Shown: one piece after another, positions 56,533 to 64,000 of the stretch
How the letters are laid out: every line of letters begins with the position of its first letter
Position numbering within the stretch: position 1 is the first letter of the stretch
Assembly: GCF_000218685.1 (NCBI RefSeq)
Contig: NW_006763290.1
Span: forward strand, 1,235,329-1,299,328
Source of the DNA: Serpula lacrymans var. lacrymans S7.9
Lineage: Eukaryota > Basidiomycota > Agaricomycetes > Boletales > Serpulaceae
Length of the DNA: 64,000 nucleotides
Direction: 5' to 3'
The notes under the pieces: model-generated
Databases searched by the model: none
Seen by the model: the letters and a program-made list of their open reading frames with translations, nothing else
Told to the model about the DNA's origin: nothing
Position numbers and translations under genes: made by a program

Positions 56533-58807
56533 TGTTTAGACTTTGGTGTGGAAAACCTTGCCCGGGGCATAGTATACCCAACCAGCGCACTGCTTGATTC
56601 AGGCGCTAACAGTATCTTCATAAATCAGGTCTGGGCGGAGCAAATCGGACTCCCCCTTGTAAAGTTAGATGTGTCTATTCCCATCTATAACATTGACAGT
56701 ACACTTAACGCAGGTGGCTGCATCACGCACAAATGTTCTGTTGTTGTTGAGTACCAAGAACACAGAGAATGAGTCACCACTGAAGCTACTCAACTAGGGA
56801 AGATTAATTTAATCTTGGGCTGGACCTGGCTATTTAAACACAATCCTGAGATTGACTGGCAGATAGGGGTTGTCACATTGTCACATTGTCCTCAGGAGTG
56901 TAATGACTTGGGTAAGCCGAATTATGTCCGTCAAACTGAGCTTGATAAAAGAATACATGCTGGTCACATTTATGCCAAGCTTAGATCTTTAGAAAAGATT
57001 GACAATGACAATGATGAGATAAAACCCGAGGAAGAGATTAAGAGGCTGGTACCTCCCGAGTACCATGACTTCTGGAAAGTCTTTTCTAAACATAAGTCAG
57101 AGTGCTTCCCAGAGGCTAAGCCTTGGGACCATGCAATAGATTTGAAGGACACTTTCAAACCAAGAAAAGGACACATGATTCCCCTCTCTGCTCCAGAAAG
57201 AGATGATGTCTCAAGTTTCATAGATGAACAGCTTAGGAAGGGTTATATCAGACTTTCCAAAAGCCCTATAACGTCCCCGGCGTTCTTCATCCCTAAAAAG
57301 GATGGTAAGAAGCGCGTGATTATGGATTATTATTACGTGAATGAGCACACGGTTAAAAATGCGTATCCGCTGCCTTTGATCAGTCAGCTAGTAGACAAAT
57401 GGGCTGGCGCCAAAATCTTAACAAAGATGGATCTCAGATGGGGGTACAATAATGTACAGATCAAAGAAGAAGATGCTTGGAAGGCCATGTTCACGTGCCA
57501 CCGAGGATCCTTTGAGCCCCTTGTTATGTTCTTTGGGTGGACCAACTCACTGGCAACCTTCCAGAGCATGATGAACAAGATCTTTGTGGATATGGAAGAC
57601 TGTGTTGTCATTTACATTGACAATTTGTTGATATTTACGAAGTTGGACAAAGAGGCTAAGCATGACAGGATCGTGCAAGAAGTCCTTTGATGGTTACAGG
57701 AACGGGACCTATTCGTCAAACCCGAAAAATGTAATTTTAAAGTGAAGGAAGTAGACTTCCTCGGTATGATCATAGGCCAGAATGGAATCAGGATGGATCC
57801 TGAGAAAGTTCAAGCCATATTGGACTGGCCAGAGCTTACTCGTGTCAAAGGAGTTAGGGCCTTCCTTGGCTTAGGAAATTTCTACCGAAGGTTTATCAAA
57901 AACTTCGCAAAAATCACGAGACCGTTGAACGATCTCACTAAAAAGGATATTTCTTGGCATTGGGGCGCCAAAGAACAAAAAGCTTTTGATAAGCTTAAAC
58001 AGCCATTTACAACAGCGCCCATATTAGCATTTCCAGAATTAGACAAAGAGTTCCGGCTAGAAACTGACTCTTCTGATTTTGCTAATGGGGCTGTTCTATC
58101 AATTAAATGCCCTGATGATCTTTGGAGGCCTTGTAGCCATCATTAGAGCCTTAGAGCACTGGCGGCACTACTTAGAAGGTGCTAGACACCAATTTGAAAT
58201 TTGGACCAATCATAAGAATCTGGAGTACTTTATGATGGCCCAAGACCTGAACCAGAGACAGGCTCGCTACACGGTATACTTGTCAAGGTTTAATTATAAA
58301 TTAATTCATAAGCCTGGAACTTCAATGGGGAAAGCAGACACTTTGTCCAGAAGAGAGGATCATGCCAACGGCATAGAAGATGACAACAAAGGTGTTACCC
58401 TGATTGACCAATCAAGGGTTGCCAATGTTAGAATTGGGCAGGATTCTGATCTTCTGGAAGTCTTCAAGAAAGACATCTCCTCAGAAGAGAAGGTGTGCCT
58501 TGATGGCAATGAAAACTATTTATGGGAAGACGGGCTCTTCCATTTTAAAGACAAAATCTATGTGCCTGAGCCCGCAAGAATCAAGACAATAGACAGACAT
58601 CACGACACTCCAGTGGCTGGGTACCCTGGGTGGCAACAAACAATGGAGTTGATCTCCAGAAACTATATGTGGCCTGGCATGGTTAAAGATGCACAGGAAT
58701 ACATAAAATCCTGTCTGAGATGTGCCATGGCAAAGAACTCTCATCAACTGCCGGCTGGTAAACTTATGCCAAATCTGATACCAGCTGGTCCCTGGCAGGA
58801 TATATAG
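56533..58807 (+). pseudogene. Gypsy-2 protease, RT and RNase H, broken
   Basis: Protease ALLDSGANSIFINQVW at 56,595. TGA at 56,770 stands where Arg is expected. RT (56,815-57,690) has MDLRWGYNNVQIKEED and LVMFFGWTNS. The catalytic YIDD is YIDN (57,613-57,624). A TGA at 57,688 precedes WLQERDLFVKPEKCNF. RNase H begins ETDSSDFANGAVLS (58,060) and then skips about 20 residues with a frame change near 58,130 to RALEHWRHYLEGA. The integrase zinc region (CLRCAMAK) follows. A TAG at 58,805 ends the frame. Confidence 0.88.
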
Positions 58808-59678
58808 GTTGATTTCACAACAGATCTGCCCGAGTCAAATGGGTATGATTCAGTAATAGTGGTAGTAGATCACTTCTCCAAGGAAGTAGTATTCATTCCC
58901 ACCAACAAAACCATTACCATCGCTGGTCTGGCAGATTTATTTAAAGACTTTGTATGGTCCATCCATGGATTACCAGAAACAGTTATTTCCGATAGAGGAC
59001 CTCAATTTGCTAGCAAATTTACAAAAGAATTATGCCGGATGCTGGGCATCAAACCTAAATTATCAACGGTGTTCCATCCGCAGACTGATGGACAAACAGA
59101 GAGACTCAACCAGGAGTTGAAACAATATTTCTGGATATTTATTAATAACAGGCAGACAGATTGGGCCAGGTGGCTCGGCAGTCTAGAAAACTGACCAAAA
59201 AGTGGATTGGCCCATACCGGATTAAGGAAGTCAAACCCAATGCAGTGGAGTTGGAACTCCCAAAATGAATGAGGGTAGTACCCACGGTCAATATTAGCCG
59301 TGTGAAACCCTACAAAGGGCCGCTGCCAGGACAGTGTGTAGACCGGCCCGGACCGGTTGTAGTCACCCAGGAAGGTGAAGAAGAGTTCAAAGCCAAACAG
59401 GTGGTGGATGATGCACGCTTGAAGCGTGGTAAATTAGAGTTCCTAGTCCTATGGAAAGGCTGTGGCGATGAGGACAGAACGTGGGAGCCAGAAGCCCATC
59501 TAGATAACTCCCGCAACACTGTTCGCGAATTTTATTCTATGAATTCCTCAGCTCCTAGGAAGCTTAGAGGCATAGGTTCAAAACTTTTTAATTTCCTTTT
59601 TCAAACTATGCCCGAAAATTTAACTACCACCTCCGGTATATGGTCTTGCCTGGAAGTTGAGCCTTAGAAAGGGGGTAG
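58808..59678 (+). pseudogene. Gypsy-2 integrase core and chromodomain, broken
   Basis: VDFTTDLPESNGYDS, then VISDRGPQFASKFTKELC and HPQTDGQTERLNQELKQYFW keep the D, D and E positions. The region after TDWARWL is deleted, joining directly to RQSRKLTKKWIGPYRIKEV with a frame change. The tail 59,269-59,667 holds a chromodomain (KQVVDDARLKRGKLEFLVLW, DRTWEPEAHL). Confidence 0.88.
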
Positions 59679-60094
59679 TGTTACAATAACACAATTTTTG
59701 GACCTTTCCCTTAATTTTCATTCTCCGCCTTAACCTTTTACTATAGTTCACACTCCGTGCCATGTGGCACTTTCCTTTTTCATTCTAACTCCACTCTTTT
59801 GCGCAACACTGCCTTTATTCTTCTTTTAGACACAAAGTCTCTCACGCAGTGGAGCTGATCACACAGGCTGCACCTTCTGACATCATCAGCCACTGCTTTT
59901 ATCAACTGTACATTACATAGCTACAAACACTCTGTATTAGTATAAATACCCCAATAGATCAAGGAGACTCCTCAGCGAGTCCTCCTGTTATATACCAACA
60001 AACTCTCTGCAGCTTAAAGGGTAACCACTCCCTCATCACCACCTTTATAGTGTGCTCCTGTGTGCGCCAGAGTAACTAACTCTTGGTTGTTACA
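59679..60094 (+). repeat. Gypsy-2 3' LTR (family B)
   Basis: 416 bp, TGTTACAATAAC...TTGGTTGTTACA. TATAAATA at 59,941-59,948 and AGCGAGTCCT 33 nt later. Confidence 0.92.
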
Positions 60095-60099
60095 GTAAG

Positions 60100-61256
60100 T
60101 TTGTGCTTCCAAAACAATCACAAGGTTATTGGAGGGCAGCCCTTGTGCCATGTATGGAGGACCCAATCTCTATCACTATTGCAACCCACCACCATGAAGA
60201 TGTCTTCCAACAAGGACTCGCCACCCACCAAGACCAAGGTGATTCCAGCGTCCGCCAAGGGCACTGCGTCCAGGTCAAGGCCTCCTATGACCGGCATGCA
60301 ACAGCAAATACTTGATTCCCTGCCAGGAGCATCCAATCAGAAAATATAGACTGGACCAATGCCCAGAGGATGATTTTTGAGCACTCACCAGTAATCCTCA
60401 ACTTTGCAGATCTCTGTACTAAGGTATTTTTATCTTTTTTAGAGGTACTCTACTGATTAACAGATTTATTACAGCTATCAAATTTTTACACAAATGGCTG
60501 CAAGACCGCATCTACGTATCTATGCATACCAATGTCTGCCATACCTAATGAGATCAACATTCAAAATGACAATGGATCTTTATTGGCTTTTGTATGCCAG
60601 GATATGCCTCAAGATATGAAGACCAACCTGTCAGGCAACCCAAAAGCATGTATAGATGACTTACCCTTGTTCAGAAATGGAGGAAATTGTGCACAGCAAT
60701 TTCAATGCATCTATTTTTCTTGGTGGAATAGGTATGGTACATCAGTAAGTTGTTCTATGTTATATATGGTTTGTGCTTTCTTAACAGAGTGTATACAGGG
60801 TCATGATGATCCAGCAGAGCATCCAGATAGACTTGTTGGCGCCAACCAGAGTCAATCTTTGCCTTACCTATCCAGTGAAACTGAACAGAATGAACAGCTT
60901 TATTTTAACCTTCAAGCAGCCTTTGGTGAGGTGTTTGAGTGGATTGAATCAAAGGTTTTTTTTTCTTTCCTTTCTGTGGATGTATATGATTTGAATACAT
61001 TTTCTTACAGATAGAGCATTGTCTTCCTCAAGAATACTCTAATCTAGTCAAGATAGTGGATACTTTGCTAGGCAAGCCTGGATCTCCTGTCAGCCCATTT
61101 CTCTCCCTTGTCATTAACATTAATATTTGCACAAATGCTCATAGAGATAGTAAGGATCAAGATTTATGCTTAGTTTTACCTATTGTGATTTTTCTGGGGG
61201 TGGTCTTGTTATGAATGAGCAAGGGCTTGTTTTTGAGACTCACAAAATGTTAACAG
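60100..61256 (+). pseudogene. TET/JBP-like 2OG-Fe(II) dioxygenase fragment
   Basis: Exons inferred by eye: about 60,103-60,423 (with a TGA at 60,313; IDWTNAQRMIFEHSPVIL), 60,475-60,744 (FVCQDMPQDMKTNLS, FSWWNRYGTS), 60,799-60,954 (LYFNLQAAFGEVFEWIESK) and 61,011 on (PGSPVSPFLSLVININ, NAHRDSKDQDLCLVLP). The HRD supplies the HxD iron ligands of the double-stranded beta-helix. A frame change follows, then GGGLVMNEQGLVFE. The distal His and 2OG-binding Arg region are absent. I recall this layout from the expanded TET/JBP proteins of mushroom fungi. It is dead as it stands. Confidence 0.65.
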
Positions 61257-62962
61257 GGTATAAAAATTGTTGACCATCCATCATTTTGGGAACTCCTTTT
61301 ACTTGTGGGGGGAAAAACTATCACAGATGCTAACATCCCTCATCACTCAAAAATGCGGGATATTATTATTTCTGAATGGAAAGACTTTATGATCCAACTA
61401 CATAAGAAGTTTCAGGTAACATTATTAACTCCATATTTATATTCTATCTTATGACTTTGTACAATTTAGGAATCACCAGGGAAAGTTAGCTTCACTGCGG
61501 ATTTATGGCAGAACAGAACGGTGCAGCATCTTCTAGGTGTAACTGCCCACTGGTTTTCAAAATGTTCTGGCCGCTTGGAGCTCTGTACTGAAATAGTGGG
61601 TTTCCATAGAAAAAATGGGCACTACACAGGCAAGCATGTTGCAGAGGAACTAGTTGACATTTTTCAAAATGTGGGAGTAAAAGCAAAGGTAAAATTGTTC
61701 ATCTATTATTTTGTTTTTCTAATATATTATATTTCTAGATTGGCGCTATCACAATGGACAATGCCACATCAAATGATTGTGCTATGGAAGAATTAGCTGA
61801 TATTTTAAGCAACAAGTATTCAATTATGAATTTTGATCCTATTGAAGGATGTATGCATTGCTTTGCACATATCATTAATTTTTGTCCTCAGGCTATTATC
61901 AAATCTTTCTCAAAGCTAGGAGAAGTGGATAATAATGAAAACCTGGATAACTTGAATCCTGGTATTCCTCCCTTTGAAACCAGCCAACAGATATGGGAGC
62001 AGGCAGCAGCATGGGATCCATTTACAATTTGAAGAAAATCTGTTCATGCTGTCAGGAAGTCATCTTACTGTTGAGAGTGATTGCAGCAAATTATAAAGCC
62101 AGGGAATAAAAGTAGGACTTTCATCAAACATGATAAAAGTGGAAAAAATGAGGTTGTTACCTTACCAACCTTGGAGCTAATATTGGATGTAAAGACAAGG
62201 TGGGACTCCACCTACTTGATGTTAGGGAGGCTTAGAGAATTGCAACCAGTGAGTACAATATTTTGTAATAGAATTTTATGTTGAAACAAATATACAGGCT
62301 ATTGAGCACCTGGGTAGTTTCATCCTATTTAGGCTGACCTCTACTGAAACAAATCTTTTTAGTTACAGAAGTATCACCGTACAATATCTACTCCTAGTAC
62401 ACAGCCTGGCCAGCCGCAAACACAGCAATTTCAACCACCTCAACTATATGGATCTACAAACTATCAAGCTGTGGACATCATTCGTTCTTTGACTGAGGAG
62501 TATGGATTATTAGACATGGGCTTACCTAATATTTCCCCTGAATTAAGATCAATTGAGGAGGAGCATAATGCCTACCTGGAATTACCTAGAGAAGAATACA
62601 ATATTATTCAGTGGTGGGAGGTAAGAATAATTCATACTTTACCTGTTTGATACTAATTTCTTGCATCCATCTATCAGATGCATTCCCACAGATTCCCCAC
62701 ATTATTTTCTATGGCATTGGACTACCTCCCAATTCAAGGAACCTCAGTCCCTTGTGAGCGGGTTTTTTCTTCAGCTGCTTTGACTGCCACACCAAGAAGA
62801 AATAGCCACAGTGCTGACATTATAGAAGCTTTACAAATCCTCAAGTTCTCTGCGTGCCGTGATGGATCTAACTTAATGTCATTTTGGAATAATCCAGAGG
62901 AAATGTTATTACCTGAGTCAGAAGATGTAGCTGCTTTTGTATGTTCTATTCTGAAAATATGA
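61257..62962 (+). pseudogene. hAT-family transposase, near-complete catalytic region
   Basis: Exons by eye: 61,257-61,415 (IPHHSKMRDIIISEWKDFM), 61,470-61,688 (VSFTADLWQNRTVQHLLGVT, GRLELCTEIVGFH), 61,739 to about 62,080 (IGAITMDNATSND, GCMHCFAHIIN), 62,100-62,249 (LELILDVKTRWDSTYLMLGR), about 62,362-62,620 and 62,678-62,962 (GTSVPCERVFSSAA, the hAT C-terminal dimerisation block). A TGA at 62,030 stands where Arg is likely, and the frame slips soon after. The N-terminal BED finger is not seen. The D...D...E residues appear preserved in the D of FTADLW and the TMDNATSND block. Confidence 0.82.
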
Positions 62963-63292
62963 ATTGGTGTGTTTATGATTTACCATATGTGGCTTACTGT
63001 AAATGTACTATGACTTATTTTTTCCTTTTGATTTTTTCTCAATATTCTGTCAGTTTCAAAGTCTGATAAAGTTTGCGCTACCAGCTTGTAGGTCTAGGTA
63101 TTCAAAAATTCATACTTTTGTCACTACTGAGGTCCTATTTTGCATACCATGTTTTCCCAGCCAGCTAAATATAGTAAAAGCCTTTTTGTTCTTTCAAACT
63201 CCAACTCTGAGTCCAACTAATCCTTCCTCAACTTTTGTTCCGCCTTATTTCTGTGTATATCTTGGTGTATATAGGCTCCCTTCTTCCTCAGG
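62963..63292. other. intergenic, AT-rich
   Basis: Between the hAT stop and the CK1-like ATG. TATATAGG at about 63,268 lies shortly before the ATG and could be a TATA element. Nothing else recognised. Confidence 0.4.
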
Positions 63293-64000
63293 ATGACTGC
63301 CTCTAAGGACAAACTTGATCTGTCCATAATCATCAATCATCAATACTGCTTGGAGGAGCATATTGCCACAGGATCTTTTGGTAAATATTCATATATGTTA
63401 TGGATTTGTTTTTATTTATACCAATATCATAAAGGACAGGTTTGGCGTGGCTTTGATATGCTTAATCATGAGGATGTTGCCATTAAGCTAGAAGCTGGTG
63501 ATACCTTATCAACCCATCTTTGGAGAGAGGCACAGATATATGAACAACTTGGAGGTTGCATAGGATTTCCCAAATTATATTGGTATGGATCTCATGAAGA
63601 TGACAATGAAATGGTCATAGATTTATTAGGAGCTTCACTGGAACAAGTTTTTAATCTATGTGGCCGTAAATTTAGCCTTAAGACAGTGCTGATATTGATT
63701 GATCAAATGGCAAGTATTTTTTATTACTACAAGAATGTAGCTCATATCTACTCAGATCTCATGGATTCTTCATTCCTATCATCTTGTTCACTGTAATCTA
63801 AAGCCAGAAAACTTTCTTCTTGGTGTCAATGGAAGCGCTGGCATCCTGCATTTGATTGATCTTGGCTTAAGCACAGAAAAGATACACCCAATCACTGGTG
63901 AACATATTCCCTACAAAGATGGCCAGAAATCACTTGGCACTATTTGCTATTTATCATGCAATGCTCACATGGGCATCCAGCAATCCCAATGTGATGACTT
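63293..64000 (+). CDS. casein-kinase-1-like protein, partial, altered catalytic loop
   Basis: Exons 63,293-63,380, 63,435-63,709 and 63,756 to the window end. The second intron (63,710-63,755) starts GCAAGT, a GC-AG intron. Read this way the frame is open to position 64,000. Motifs: ATGSFG loop, VAIKLE (K47), VIDLLGASLEQVFNLCGRKF, DQMISWILHSYHLVHCNLKPENFLL. The HRD is HCN (63,789-63,797), so the catalytic Asp is Asn135, and DFG is DLG (D156). The CK1-type GEHIPYKDGQKSLGT segment follows. CK1 normally phosphorylates acidic or primed sites. This copy may be a pseudokinase or a decaying paralogue. Confidence 0.8.

Larger units (their letters stand above)
54363..60094 (+). mobile_element. Gypsy-2: decayed chromovirus, family B LTRs
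   Basis: 5732 bp with two 416-bp LTRs. Order: 5' LTR, primer-binding site, gag, protease, RT, RNase H, integrase, chromodomain, polypurine AAAGGGGGTAG, 3' LTR. Flanks GCTAC and GTAAG do not match, so the element may be a recombinant or one flank was lost. Pol has stops, a deletion in RNase H and a deletion in the integrase tail. Confidence 0.92.

Noticed and set aside
63740..63797. A frameshift in the CK1-like gene
   Set aside because: A GC-AG intron (63,710-63,755) restores the CK1 motif order without any frame change, which is the simpler explanation.

Overview
The window looks like a filamentous basidiomycete, most likely an Agaricomycete. The evidence is short spliceosomal introns (about 45-60 nt), a full-length Ark/Prk/AAK1-type protein kinase gene with five exons, and transposon families typical of mushroom-forming fungi: Plavaka/tnp2-like and KDZ transposases, Tf1/sushi-type chromoviruses, and a TET/JBP-like dioxygenase relic. 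I cannot name the species. Family assignments rest on remembered motifs and were not searched.

Most of the window is a nested transposon graveyard around one conserved gene. Layout: 0.9-2.4 kb, a TIR repeat (family R1) and a solo LTR (family B). 4.1-7.2 kb, a minus-strand DNA-transposase relic interrupted by a MITE and a solo LTR (family A). 7.7 kb, a tRNA-Met-like gene. 10-11 kb, a broken Tc1/mariner-type transposase. 11.6-16.8 kb, a decayed Ty1/copia element with both LTRs. 16.8-23.2 kb, AT-rich relics: R1 copy 2 containing LTR-E, a solo copia LTR, and a Myb/SANT-like relic. 23.5-27.6 kb, the kinase gene, followed by a promoter-like block cut off from any gene. 28.1-30.7 kb, a plus-strand transposase relic with three LTR pieces in it. 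30.8-33.8 kb, fragments of chromoviruses including a roughly 2.1-kb inverted duplication. 35-38.4 kb, an unidentified minus-strand relic, a solo LTR, repeat R4 and a KDZ relic. 40-43 kb, R1 copy 3, LTR-B, R4 copy 2 and LTR-C. 43-46.7 kb, two further transposase relics. 46,985-53,973, a nearly complete chromovirus (Gypsy-1) with an exact target-site duplication. 54.4-60.1 kb, a decayed chromovirus (Gypsy-2). 60.1-63 kb, a TET/JBP-like fragment joined to a hAT transposase. 63.3 kb to the end, a casein-kinase-1-like gene with a changed catalytic loop that runs off the window.

The clearest biology is in Gypsy-1. It has a TATA box, an inferred RNA start and a primer-binding site that together fit Tf1-type self-priming. 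It has a GGGTTTT slippery heptamer right at the gag stop, a chromodomain on the integrase, and a third ORF ending in a Cys-rich knuckle that is also recognisable in a different element at 31.2 kb. Its integrase has lost one catalytic Asp. Across families the inactivating changes are often C-to-T or G-to-A (CGA to TGA stops, Asp to Asn in active sites), which fits deamination of methylated cytosine. All comparisons were by eye from the sequence.
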